From NCBI GenBank assembly GCA_038030265.1, contig CM075939.1:37305253-37369252 (forward strand): a stretch of 64,000 nucleotides of DNA, given 5' to 3'. The position numbers and the translations under genes were made by a program. Below are positions 43,232 to 53,914 of this stretch, in pieces. Within the stretch, counting starts at the first letter, position 1, and each line of letters opens with the position of its first letter. The notes below the pieces were generated by a model. The model was not told where the DNA came from. It worked only from the letters and a program-made list of their open reading frames with translations, and searched no databases. This stretch comes from Corythucha ciliata (lineage: Eukaryota; Arthropoda; Insecta; Hemiptera; Tingidae).

Positions 43232-43555
43232 GGTGTCTACGAAATACCTTGCAGCTGTAACAAATCTTACATTGGTGAAACTCTTCGAAACGTCAAAACA
43301 AGAATGAAAGAACACATGTCAGCCGTAAAACACCGCAATATTGAAAAATCAGCAATAGCTGAACACATGTACAGCGGACAATCACACGTCATCAAATTTG
43401 AAGATACCAAAATACTGGCCATTGAAAGTTCGTGGAAGAAACGAAAAATTCGAGAAGCCATCGAAATAAAGAAAAAAGAAAACTTCAACAGAGATGAAGG
43501 AATTCATGTACCACATGCCTGGAGGCCACTGATTGCAAACTTGAAAAGAAGATGA
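43232..43555 (+). pseudogene. GIY-YIG endonuclease domain, right arm, 5' cut by MITEs
   Basis: Same protein as the left arm from GVYEIPCSCNKSYIGETL to the stop, identical in residues as far as I can read. The first part is separated by 273 bp of MITE insertion. The strong identity suggests recent duplication or gene conversion. Confidence 0.75.
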
Positions 43556-44178
43556 CCAGAAGACATTCTCAGTTGCCATCAACAACAAATTTTCTAATCA
43601 GCAAGAAGAAATTGACACCCCTCCATTCGTCACGTGTCTATAATTTAAAATAAAAAAAAACCCAAAAAAGTTCTCTGACGATGCCTTCAGCACAAGAAGG
43701 CGAAAGCTCAGGAAACGAAGAAGTAGAAGAAGAAAAAAGCCAAAACCCTAAAAATATAACATTTCTCAGAAACTGTTGATAATCGGACCATGGTCCAGAT
43801 AGTCATTTTTGACCCACATGTGATATAGAATCACCCATTTCAATTATGCCCCATTTTCCCGTTACACCCTGTACATGAACAAAAAAATGGTTTAAGCATG
43901 GGTGGCTGTCTGTCACCTCTTTTAGCCGGTATTTACATTGATAAGCTTATTAATGACGTTTTACTGAAAAGTAGGTTAGAAGTTGATTTTTTAAAAATTT
44001 ATGTTGACGACTCTATCGCTAGTGTAACAAAATTTCGCTCCGGCAGCTGGCGGTCGGAAAGAGTGCATTTCATACCCTAAGCCGTCCCAGAAGTAGTAAT
44101 GTTGAGACCGTGATTTGTTTCGTTTATGTTTGACCCTCCCTCGTACTGTTTGCTGCAGGGTTTGTTTAAGCTGAACTT

Positions 44179-44715
44179 AATGGGAATCAAAGGCTATTTC
44201 AAAATGGAATCATCATACCGAATATAATGCTTCTGGAATCAACTGGTGATTTGTAGTGATTTTTTTACCATTTCAACCCCTATTTTCCCCCCTCCACCTT
44301 GACCGATTTGGCTCAAATGCAATACCGACCGGGGCCTTATGACTACTGATTTTTTTAGATAAAGCGTGTTCCGCTAAATTAACTTCTACGAGAGTTATCG
44401 TGCTAACGTGACCACACACTTATTTCAACCCCGGGGGCACAACCCCCTCCCCCTTGACTTTTTCAAAAAATTAAAATGGGAATCAAAGGCTAGTCTAACA
44501 TGGAGTAAACGTACTGAATATGATGCTTCTAGAATCAACTGGTGATTTTTGGTGATTTTTTTACCATTTCAAGCCCTATTTTCCCCCCACCACCTTGACC
44601 GATTTGGCCCAAATGCAATACCGACCGGGGTCTTATGACTACTGATTTTTGTGCCAAAGCGCGTTCCGCTAAATTAACTTCTACGAGAGTTATCGTGCTA
44701 ACAAGAAAACGGCCA
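44179..44715 (+). repeat. direct duplication, two units of about 240 bp spaced 296 bp
   Basis: Both units start AATGGGAATCAAAGGCTA and share ATCAACTGGTGATTT, CCTTGACCGATTTGG, GCAATACCGACCGGGG and GAGAGTTATCGTGCTAAC. Type unknown; it lies between the broken Penelope copy and the mariner element. Confidence 0.7.
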
Positions 44716-44733
44716 TAATATTATATATATATA

Positions 44734-46592
44734 TAGGGTGTTTCTGAAATGGATGTCAATGTTTGGGCTGGTGATTCTGCGTCACAAATGCGTCAAAAAA
44801 AAGTCATATTGACCCTAGTCCGATTCCTAATAGTTTCCGAGATATTCACGAATTTAGTAGTTTTCAAAATGACCTTGTTTTCTTGAAGAAAATCATCCGT
44901 ACCTTAGCAACCAGATGAGCCACGTCAAATCTGATGACACCGTTGGAAAGGCCAGACTTTTTTCGACGCCGTTCAGTGTTATTTGCTTCAATGTCGCCCA
45001 CTTCTGCTGATAAAATCAGAGTCAAACTTGAAATTGCTTTTAATGTTACCAATGCTGACTAGGTTTTGAAGTCGATTTTCTCAGCAACAAGTGGTTTCCA
45101 AGATGACCTTTTTTCAGAAAAGTTGGCGCATGGTGTCAGCATCATTATGGTATTTGGACATCACCTTCCATCTCGGATATTTTTTTGATTATTCCAAAAT
45201 GATTGCTGAAAAACCCGTTTTAGTGCTCATTACTCAAACAGTCTTTCTTCACGAATAACTCGAGAAAAAACATGATGAATGTTTGCCATCCATTCTTCAC
45301 TAATTAAAGAATCCGAAAAAAAACATTTTTTATTAAGTGCTCCTATTTACAGGAGAAATTCGAACTGCGTTCCTCCTACTCTTATGCACAACTCTGCTCT
45401 CCTGGTCAACGACTGGTGGACATTTGATAGGACATTATGATCGCGTCGGATTTCGTCACAAGCATCTAAGATTCTCTGCCTCAAAGTTTCTTCGTCGGGA
45501 ACGGGTGTCGCGTATACGAGGGTTTTTATGTGCCCCCAGGCATAGAAGTCCAGAGGGTTGAGGTCTGGTGATCTTGGTGGCCATGCAACAGGGCCTCCTC
45601 TCCCGATCCATCTATTGCCATACGCTTCGTCGAGGTAACCACGAGCTAGTCTGCTGTAATGAGGAGGGGCTCCGTCATGCATAAACCACATTCTTGCACG
45701 AGTGGCCAGCGGTATGTCCTCCATCAAAACAGCATGGAGAATTTCCTCCAGAAAATCTCTGTAGATTTCACCAGTCAGCCTCGGTGGCAAAAAGTGTGGA
45801 CCAACGATTGTCGTCCCGAGAATCCCCAGCCACACATTCAAAGAAAATTGTTGCTGGTGCCTGCTTTCAAAGTAAGCGTGAGGGTTGTCCTCCTGCCACC
45901 TATGATTGTTGTGGAAATTCACGATTCCGTCACGTCCGAAGCAAGCTTCGTCCGTAAATAAAACGTTTTTTGTAAAATTTCTCGATTCTCGAATTTTTTG
46001 CCGTAGCCGCAACGGCAAAAAAATACTCGTGGCTCGTGGTCAGTAGGTAACAAGGCATGCACGCGTTGCAAATGGTACGGATGAAGGCCCTCGCGACTTA
46101 GTACTTTCCAGACCATTGAGTGACTGAGCCCCATCAACTGCCTGATTTCACGCGTGCTCAGAGTGATGTCCAAATACCATAATGATGCTGACACCATGCG
46201 CCAACTTTTCTGAAAAAAGGTCATCTTGGAAACAACTTGTTGCTGAGAAAATCGACTTCAAAACCTAGTCAGCATTGGTAACAATAAAAGCAATTTCAAG
46301 TTTGACTCTGATTTTATCAGCAGGAGTGGGCGACATTGAAGCAAATAACACTGAACGGCGTCGAAAAAAGTCTGGCCTTTCCAACGGTGTCATCAGATTT
46401 GACGTGGCTCATCTGGTTGCTACGGTACGGATGATTTTCTTCAAGAAAACAAGGTCATTTTGAAAACTACTAAATTCGTGAATATCTCGGATACTATTAG
46501 GAATCGGACTAGGGTCAATATGACTTTTTTTGACGCATTTGTGACGCAGAATCACCAGCCCAAATATTGACATCCATTTCAGAAACACCCTG
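44734..46592 (-). mobile_element. mariner-type element, DD41D, about 430 bp TIRs
   Basis: Ends (T)AGGGTGTTTCTGAAATGG and, in reverse complement, CAGGGTGTTTCTGAAATGG, flanked by TA. Inverted repeats run 44734-45162 and 46163-46592, about 430 bp each, a large share of a 1.86 kb element. The arms are nearly identical, which implies recent activity. Transposase is on the minus strand. Confidence 0.85.
45347..46224 (-). pseudogene. DD41D mariner transposase, one frameshift
   Basis: Two frames: 46224-45919 has a helix-turn-helix (STREIRQLMGLSHSMVWKVL). 46018-45347 carries the catalytic core: first Asp in NVLFTDEACFGRDG, second in FMHDGAPPHYS, third in SPDLNPLDFYAWG. Counting gives 41 residues between the second and third Asp, hence DD41D, a known Tc1/mariner class. 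They join by a single shift at a T-run near 46014-46021. The N terminus lies inside the right TIR. The transposase would cut and paste at TA. Were it not for the shift, it would look intact. Confidence 0.8.
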
Positions 46593-47009
46593 TATATATA
46601 AAGAAATATATATATATGAATTCCGGAGACCACTGAATTCGTGTTCTAGAGGTCCTGAAACATGAAAAAAACATGCCATGACCCATGTTTGCCACCATCA
46701 CGACCGAGACCAATAGTGCATTTTCAGAATGAAATGCACTAAAAAGAAACCCTCTTTCTCTACGCAGCTGCTCGAAGTGTCCTCCATGCTCCTCCGGAGG
46801 AGACAGTTCCGCTCTTCGTCCGACTGTATTTGTAGCACGTTGGAGCTCCGCGGGGTTTCTTCTCAGCTTGTTGCTCGCCGATATTATCTGGGCTTGTGGC
46901 CTAGAGGCGCTCTCCTCTTTGGTCACCGGTTCTACATAAACATACCTTTAGTCGTTTTCAGATCGTTGTTGCTGTTGAGAACCAATTTCAGTGAAAAAAC
47001 ACCCGAAAA
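46593..47009. other. spacer between mariner and the right Penelope arm
   Basis: No recognised gene or repeat match. Several short frames overlap on both strands without resemblance to anything I know. Confidence 0.35.
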
Positions 47010-47604
47010 AAATATGTCTCATGTAACCCATTTTGCTCGTGTCACCTGAGGTTTTTCAGACATTTTGCCTAATTTCTCCTACCAAAATGGACGAATATCA
47101 AAAAGTGAATAGATCATTCGAAAGCTTACTAAATTAGGAAGTTTTTCCAGCAGTAAAAATAATTGTCGACGATTCAAGAAAGTTTAGAAAATCACGTCCG
47201 GAATTTTCCAAATTTTTGAAAAATGAAGTTTGTTTCCGTTTGAGCTTCTGCCATGCCAAATAAATGTAGTTTAATCATGATTTAAGTGAGCTATTCTGTA
47301 ATAAAATTTTGTGCTCTTTACAACGAGCTCCTTAGTTTTGGGTTTGCAAGAATTACGAGGCTTGCAACATGCACATTTCGAAGCAACAAGCCAAAATAAC
47401 GTAAAATGGACGATTCTGAGAAAACTAAAAGGAATTTTTAAAAACGTCACATAGGTATTTTGGTCCCAAATGATGGCCCCAAACTCAGGTTTTTCTCTGA
47501 GCATCTCGTTATTGGACACCCTGTATAATGTCATTAAAAGTAAAATAATTATTAAAAACACAGAAACGTAATATATGAAAAAATAAGTCTTTTGGAATTT
47601 TAGT

Positions 47605-48680
47605 ATGTTGTTTATCAATGACCATTTTGACTCAATATATGCACAATTTTGTCGATGGCTCGGCGCTAACCGCCATTTAGTCCCAACTATTCTTTTCACT
47701 GACGAAGCTACATTCACGAGGGATGGAATCAACAACACGCGTAACTGGATGGAATCTAAATCCAGATTACAACTTCCACTTCACGAAAAACCATGTATTG
47801 TGTCTCTTAGTAAGTCCTTTGAAACAATAATAATCATCTCATAGAAAAGTAACAATTGTCAATCCCCTGAAGACAGTTGTAAATTCGTACTTTTTATGAT
47901 GGGGGGGGGGACCAAAGACATACGAAAATCAATCCATCGAGTAAGTTGTAGGCTTCCCCCGTTTACATCCAGTTTCTTCATTCCACAGTCCACAATACAC
48001 ATTATTCAATCATTTTTCTGTGATTTTGGTTATTTTTGTGGGGTGGGGAGGGGTTTGTAGTAATTATTTGACAAAATAACTCCAGACATTAGTTTCATGA
48101 AATTATTTCCGTGAGCACATTCAAGGATTGACTCGGGAAATGACTGTTATCAATTTTTTTTAGGTAGGTGCTATGTGGCTCAATTTGACTACCTGATCAG
48201 GGATTTCTGAACGTTAGATGCAATATCTCAGCGAAAAATGCATCGATTGTGAAATTTAAAAAGTCGTTTTGTAGCTAACAATACTGGCATGTTTTATCAA
48301 TGACTTAACCGTGACTTTGCCACTGAAGTTTGTGGGAAAATCTTCTTTGTAAGAAACAGTAAAATTACAATTTACGGTTTTTGGTTTTTTCAACAAATAA
48401 AAGAAAGTACTAAAACATGGCGTCAGCTAGTTGCAACAGCATTACTTGAACGGAAATTTTGTGCTCTTTCCATAACCGTCATCGGTTTTCTTCTGTTACG
48501 AATAGCTGCGACGCTAAAAATGGTTATTGACGAAAAGAGAGCGTTTGGCCAAAAAATGACAAAAATACCTGTAACTCAGAAGGGAAGCGTTTGCGACCCT
48601 GGGTTCATAGACGATTTTGGTTTGTCCTAGTTAGTACTATCACTGGTTAAAGTCCTGATCATTCCTCCTGAAACACCCTG
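47605..48680 (+). mobile_element. mariner-type remnant with transposase core fragment
   Basis: The right end AGGAGGAATGATC.. in reverse complement begins CAGGGTGTTTC and is flanked by TA. At 47640-47800 one frame reads PTILFTDEATFTRDGINNTR, the first catalytic Asp block of the same class as the DD41D element. The rest of the transposase is gone, and the left terminus is deleted together with adjoining Penelope sequence. Confidence 0.65.
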
Positions 48681-48785
48681 TATTATTGTTTTCTTTGAAA
48701 AAATTTTTTAACTAATGAGGCATTCTTTAAAATTGCTTTATCTTTTGCATTTGCACTTCCCGATATCAAGGGTACATTATTTGCA

Positions 48786-49076
48786 CTAAGTATTTTGTTT
48801 TATCAAGTGGTTTGTAAGTGCATTAATTATTTTACACCGGCTTTCAGTAATGAGGTTAACTACATTAAATACATTTTCAACATCGGCTATTAATTTTGGA
48901 ACATCTTTGAAGTTATTTTTATATGGCAAATTAAATTTTGGCCCCATGCTAAGACAATACTTTACTTCTGGAGGAATAACAGTGTTAGTTAGATTCACTA
49001 CCCTTTCCACCCTTTCCGCATCTACTGCTCTGTTTTCAGGAACATCGAGAATGGGTTGAGGGGGAGTGGCTCCCAA
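48786..49076 (-). pseudogene. Penelope RT, N-terminal part (right copy)
   Basis: Same 96 codons as 39917-40207 with two residue differences (Ala-Val for Ala-Ile, Asn for Tyr) and the same terminal frameshift. Confidence 0.75.
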
Positions 49077-49315
49077 TCTTGAATGATTGTCGCTGTGTTT
49101 AGAGGGTTCAGTGAAGACAAGTTTCCTGGATACCTGTCAATCAACAAGATTGTTATAGATGTGTGTGTTTATTGACATGCGACGAGGAGATGTGAGTATT
49201 TTGCTGTTTGTTGGTCGTTTTTGAGAGCTGGGACTAATTGTTGTTATGTCTCCTTTAAGTTGTTTTAGACCTATGGATGCCTTGGAAATGGGGTGCATTG
49301 GAAGGTTCTAAAATG

Positions 49316-50870
49316 TTGACTCAGACTATTCAAACTGAAAACTATGTTGACCGGGGTCCGACCGAGCCCAAAAATGGTACCCGTACTTCACGCACCAGTT
49401 CCAACTACAAACCGGTAGCATTTGACGCTGCGATCAGTATTTCCCCCACTCCTAACCGAGAGACAAATTGTTGACCAGCTGTATCCCTTGTTGACCGGAG
49501 TCCGACCAAGTCCAAAAGTGGTACACGTACTCCTCACGCTAGTACAGACTACAAACCGGAAGCATTCGACGCTACGACAAGTATTTCTCCCACTCCTCAC
49601 CGAGAGTCAAATTGTTGACCAGCTGTATCCCTTGTTGACCGGGGTCCGACCAAGACCAAAAGTGGTACGCGTACTCCTCACGCTAGTACAGACTACAAAC
49701 CGGAAGCATTTGACGCTATAACCAGTATTTCCCTCACTCCTTCATGAAAGCTTGACAGGGGTTGACAGGGGTCTGACCGAGCCCAAATGTGGTACCTACG
49801 TGTAATCTTTGCACCAGTACCGATTACAAACCGGATGCATTTTCTGCTACGAGCTGTGTCTGTCTCTCTGCATAAATTTTCCTTTCTGTCGCCATTTGAT
49901 TGTTGCCCGTGTAATTAGCTGTTGCAAATATGCAACATATGTTTCCGCGTGTCCAGCGTGTAAAGTTTGAGTTTACAGACAATGAAGCAACTGCAGGAAG
50001 TCAAGAGATATACACCAGTGATGTAAAAACTTTACCTCACTGAACAGGGGAAGACGTTGGTGGGACGTAACTAGACAACCTGACGTAACTAGGCTTCCGC
50101 ATTATAATTATGTAGTTGACCGAACGTTATTAATCGCCCACGAATGAAAATTGACTCTGTTTTTATTAGGCTTATGTCAATGTACTAGCGTGAGGAGTAC
50201 GCGTACCACTTTTGGACTTGGTCGGACCCCGGTCAACAAGGGATACAGCTGGTCAACAATTTGACTCTCGGTGAGGAGTGGGGGAAATACTGATCGCAGC
50301 GTCAAATGCTTCCGGTTTGTAGTTGGAACTGGTGCGTGAAGTACGGGTACCATTTTTGGGCTCGGTCGGATCCCGGTCAACAAAGGATACAGCTGGTCAA
50401 CAATTTGACTCTCGGTGAGGAGTGGGGGAAATACTTGTCGTAGCGTCAAATGCTCCCGGTTTGTAGTCTGTACTAGCGTGAGGTGTACGCGTAGGTACCA
50501 CTTTTGGACTTGGTCGGACTCCGGTCAACAAGGGGTACAGCTGGTCAACAATTTGGCTCTCGGTGAGGAGGGGGGGAAATACTGATCGCAGCGTCAAATG
50601 CTTTCGGCTTGTAGTCTGTACTAGCGTGAGGAGTACGCGTACCACTTTTGGACTTGGTCGGACCCCGGTCAACAAGGGATACAGCTGGTCAACAATTTGT
50701 CTCTCGGTGAGGAGTGGGGGAAATACTGATCGCAGCGTCAAATGCTTCCGATTTGTAGTTGGAACTGGTGCATGAAGTACGGGTACCATTTTCGGGCTCG
50801 GTCGTACCCCGGTCAACATAGTTTTCAGTTTGAATGGTCTGAGTCAACATTTTAGGGGGACCCGGGTGCA
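49316..50870. repeat. inverted minisatellite, 144 bp unit
   Basis: About three units in + orientation (49316-49790) and about five in - orientation (50190-50870), with unique sequence between. The unit step is 144 bp (148 once), measured at GTTGACCAGCTGTATCCC. Because 144 is divisible by 3, frames stay open through several units on either strand (48-residue periodic peptides), which I do not take as genes. It lies inside the Penelope terminal region and is absent from the left copy. Confidence 0.85.
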
Positions 50871-50945
50871 TTTACCCCGAAACTAGTCGGCATATTTAAA
50901 TTAAATAAAAGAATGTTATACTCAAATAATTAATCAATTACCTAA

Positions 50946-53914
50946 CTCATTTTTGGATATTGTGTGAGGCTCTTTAGAGCGTTGGTACTTGTGCCCCTTC
51001 GTTCGCATACTTGTAGCTCTGGGGGGGGGGGACTATCCCCCATATCCCCCCCCCCCTGTTCTCGACGAAACACCCACCCCTTATTCCACCAAAGTTCAAA
51101 GATTTGACAGTCCGTTCTACACCAACTTTTAAAATTTTGCAGTGTACGATTAACCGACAGATTCAGTCGGAGTTGAAAAAGTTTGAAAATACTGGGCAAT
51201 ATTTACTGTGCGTGTATGGGTCGCTTTATAACTGAAGCGGGTAGGATAGATAGACACCAAAGTTTATTTATTTCAGTATGGTAATGTAGGGAGCGGTAAT
51301 AATGTTTACAAAAAACTTCAAGGTAATGTAGAGAAAGGGTATACTTTTTGTGCGACATAGGTAGAGCTAGACGGTGGCACAGTGAATGTTCACCTTGGAT
51401 TGATGTATATACATACATAGGTATTATAAATGTATAAATATTTATATTATACGTGAAGTTCACAGTCACAGGTCATTTTGAATAATTCAACGATATAGTA
51501 ATCGAGTTTTTGGGGCCTCCATGAACGCATCATTGAAGACTCGAGTGATTTGCACCATCCCCTGTTCAAACTTCTCACTCAATTGGCATGGCCTCAGAAT
51601 GGTTGGGTAGGCTTCCTTCACAATCAACGTTTAAGATCATACTTCTACAGGATCATTTCTGTAGTAGATCTTCACTTTTTCCCTGTCCTACAGGCGAATT
51701 ACCTAAACCACGATGAAGAACAGTGGTGTTGAGCCCTGAGCGCGAGGCAGCGGGTCCGGACGTCTTCTTCTGAAGACGACCGATCGCATCGATGACCGTC
51801 AGCTCGTCCTTACTAGGATGGGCGTGGGTTCAACACGGTCCGAGTGGTCCTTATTTAATATAAAACTTTCCTTCCCCTAGCGTAGCGCTCTGTCGATACG
51901 ACACCGTGCCAAGAAATATGTCCGCGCGGGTCATTCCACTCTAACTGATGCAATATGAAATGTAAAAAATTTTTTTTCACAAAATAAATTAAATTGACCT
52001 AGTAACTCTCTATTTACGATCTTCTTGATGCATGAAATTTGAATTCGTTGGGTCAACGAAAGGAAAAGTTCGTTCTACCGCTGCATTGAGAACTTTCTCT
52101 TTAAATTCGCAATCCACTGACTCAAATCAAAAACGTATTCTTCCATCCCACCTACCCGCTTTCATGGTGCATGGAGGGAAATATGGTTGGTGGGTTATCA
52201 AACAATACAAAGAGGTTTTTTTAATAGCTCTTTTATTCGAGGAGCCGTTGATTTTTTTCTTTCTCTTTTTTTTAAAATTGTATTTCTATGCATTATTTTC
52301 ATTTATATATATATGTACGCATATATATAACAAAATGCCTAGCCTATTTTGTTTAAACCTAAGTAAAGGAGAAGGGAGAAACGACTTTGAGGGGAAGGGA
52401 GGGGGTTATGGAACAAATGGGTCTCATGCGATTTGTGGGAATGGCCGAGGGGGAGGGTGACGAGAAAACGCTTATTTACAGCTCTCCCACAAGTGGTGGG
52501 CGGGCGGGCGCGGGCCGGGGAGGAAATGGAAGTAACTTCATACAAAATTGTTTTTTCAACTGTGTGATGCACTGCCTTCACACAGTACAAGAAAGTAATT
52601 AATCATTGTAATGAAAACAAAAAATTTCCCGCAGATTAACAAAAAAAACTATTTTACATGCGGACTTCTTACGACAAATTTCTTTCTACAAGACCAATAA
52701 TTTATTTACTTTCGGTTATTATAATTGTATAAATCCATGTACAAGAGCGACGAATAAGTTATTTATTAAATATTGTTCAAAACAATCATATTAAGGAACT
52801 TTTTCTTGTTTAAATATATTTTTAATAATAATTACGAATAATAATCGTAGTTACAATGCTTACTTTTTGTGTTTTTTGTTTATTAATTTATAAAAAAAAA
52901 TAACACAATCAAATTATTTGTCCCGTTCACTTCGTCATCATATTTTTTGACACGCTTGCCATTTTTCTGTTTTATCACACAAACAACGAAAATTTCACGA
53001 TTCTGCACCTTTTCCATTTTTTCTTTATCAGAGGATTAGACAAACCTCGAAAAAAGAAAAAAGGAAATACGAAGGAAAACGCAAAAAAAAAAAAAAGAAA
53101 ATAAAAAACGAAAAATAAATTGACAATTTGCTCCAAAAGCAAGACAGTCTTCATCAAATCTTAAATTGTAACTTTTTATCACTCGCACTTCGACCCTATA
53201 CATTGTTTTTTTTCTCTCTCTTTCTTTATGACGCACATATATTTTATTCGTGGGAAATAAATAAACTGGAAAATGTACAGTACAACGTAAAATCGTCTTG
53301 CTCGGCGAAGCAAAACAGGGGAGGGGTTGAGGGGGGGCTATATATGTAATTACTTCGACATAAAAAACAGTGATTTTTTATTTATATTTTAAACGAAAAA
53401 GTTCTGAGATGTCGCTCTTCGATTTTGCGTCGTCTGATTTCCCGCAGCGGGGGACGTTTGACGGGTTTACACGAGGCGTGGCGCCAGAGGTAATGTCAGT
53501 AATGCCTTTTTTTTAAAAATTATAGTGAGGTCATCCGGGGTAAAAATTGTCCTACAGAGAGCGTTCGTTCCGGTTGACGAGAATAACAATACACGAAACA
53601 ATACGGGTTGAATGTTGGTGTGTGGGGGGGGGGGAGTGGGCGTAGATAAACGAGGTGTGGGAGGGGGGGCTTATTTTTAAGGAGTGGGGCTCAGTTCGCA
53701 AATAAAAACTCTACAGTGTATAGAAAGGGATAACAAAAAATAAAATGAAGGGAATCACAGCACTTTGTCATTTGTGGGACTTGCGGTTTCGTCCTGCCCA
53801 TGACATCTATATGCCTCTGCGCCACCTCTGAAAATATGGTCAAGTGTTACGGGTCGCAAATAAAAAAAAAACCTTTTAAACGCTTTTCAATCAAGTCAAA
53901 AAACTCACTGGTGA
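50946..53914. other. no gene recognised; distal part probably Tlk 3' UTR
   Basis: Contains paired G and C runs (51021-51031, 51046-51056), a GC-richer block at 51730-51900 and AT microsatellites at 52290-52330. A poly(A) signal for Tlk (AATAAA on the minus strand) lies at 53377-53382, which would give a 3' UTR of about 0.54 kb. Frames at 51550-52600 have no support. Confidence 0.4.

Larger units (their letters stand above)
42085..43764. repeat. head-to-head duplication of a Penelope GIY-YIG 3' end
   Basis: Left arm 42085-42736 (652 bp) and right arm 42839-43764 are inverted copies around a 102 bp spacer. The right arm is longer only because of two MITEs (42959-43230). Each arm includes the GIY-YIG coding end, stop, 3' UTR and an A-rich tail. 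The spacer reads VVLPFVEGTSNK on the minus strand, continuous with the left arm, so the left copy is the more complete one. Confidence 0.85.
40789..43871. mobile_element. 3.1 kb CAGGGTG-ended insertion inside the Penelope RT
   Basis: TA-CAGGGTGTCCAATAACG at the left and GTTACACCCTG-TA at the right. Removing 40789-43871 and one TA restores the RT frame exactly across the site (..NDII/HEQKNGLSMGG..), which proves a clean insertion at TA, as for Tc1/mariner elements. The two ends match for only about 8 bases (CAGGGTGT), so either the TIR is short or the insert is a mosaic. The interior holds an inverted duplication of another Penelope element's 3' end, two MITEs and a 28 bp T-run (about 41311-41338). 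No transposase of its own was seen. Confidence 0.75.
39621..44033 (+). mobile_element. Penelope-like retroelement, left copy, interrupted
   Basis: Begins with the terminal block TTAGGTAATTGAGTAATTAT, CCGACTAGTTTCGGGGTAAA and the leader. Reverse transcriptase pieces follow: N-terminal region 39917-40207 (RT-leader residues VKYCLSMGPKFNLPYKN), a frameshift at about 40205, fingers 40381-40638 (KAYGVYKVKKKVFRPIV, compare YGLPKIHK..LRPI), and motif A (DVESMFPSIPVTEV at about 40640). A 3.1 kb insertion splits the domain at 40788/43872. Beyond it come GLSMGGCLSPLLAGIYIDK and the catalytic YVDD box at about 43990-44020. It is cut off at 44033 by a foreign repeat, so its GIY-YIG domain is missing. Penelope elements copy RNA onto nicked DNA using RT plus GIY-YIG nuclease. 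This copy is inactive. Confidence 0.85.
47010..50945 (-). mobile_element. Penelope-like retroelement, inverted right copy
   Basis: Inverted repeat of 39621-41309. From the right it has: terminal block 50945-50865, inverted minisatellite 50870-49316, leader 49290-49080, RT N-terminus 49076-48786, then a transposon remnant 48680-47605 replacing about 400 bp of RT, then the RT block 47604-47526 and the first 515 bp of the CAGGGTGTCC insertion. That the insertion is present here too means the copy arose after it entered the left copy's ancestor. Confidence 0.8.

Noticed and set aside
45347..45961. Open frames on the + strand across the mariner transposase
   Set aside because: Antisense shadows of the transposase on the - strand.
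50397..50819. 140-codon frame with a 48-residue periodic peptide
   Set aside because: It is explained by the 144 bp minisatellite, whose period keeps frames open on both strands.
49316..50870. CRISPR-like array
   Set aside because: Eukaryotic context, 144 bp direct units without spacers, and inverted halves; a minisatellite.
52032..52460. 142-codon open frame
   Set aside because: Crosses AT microsatellite and T-rich tracts; no family resemblance.
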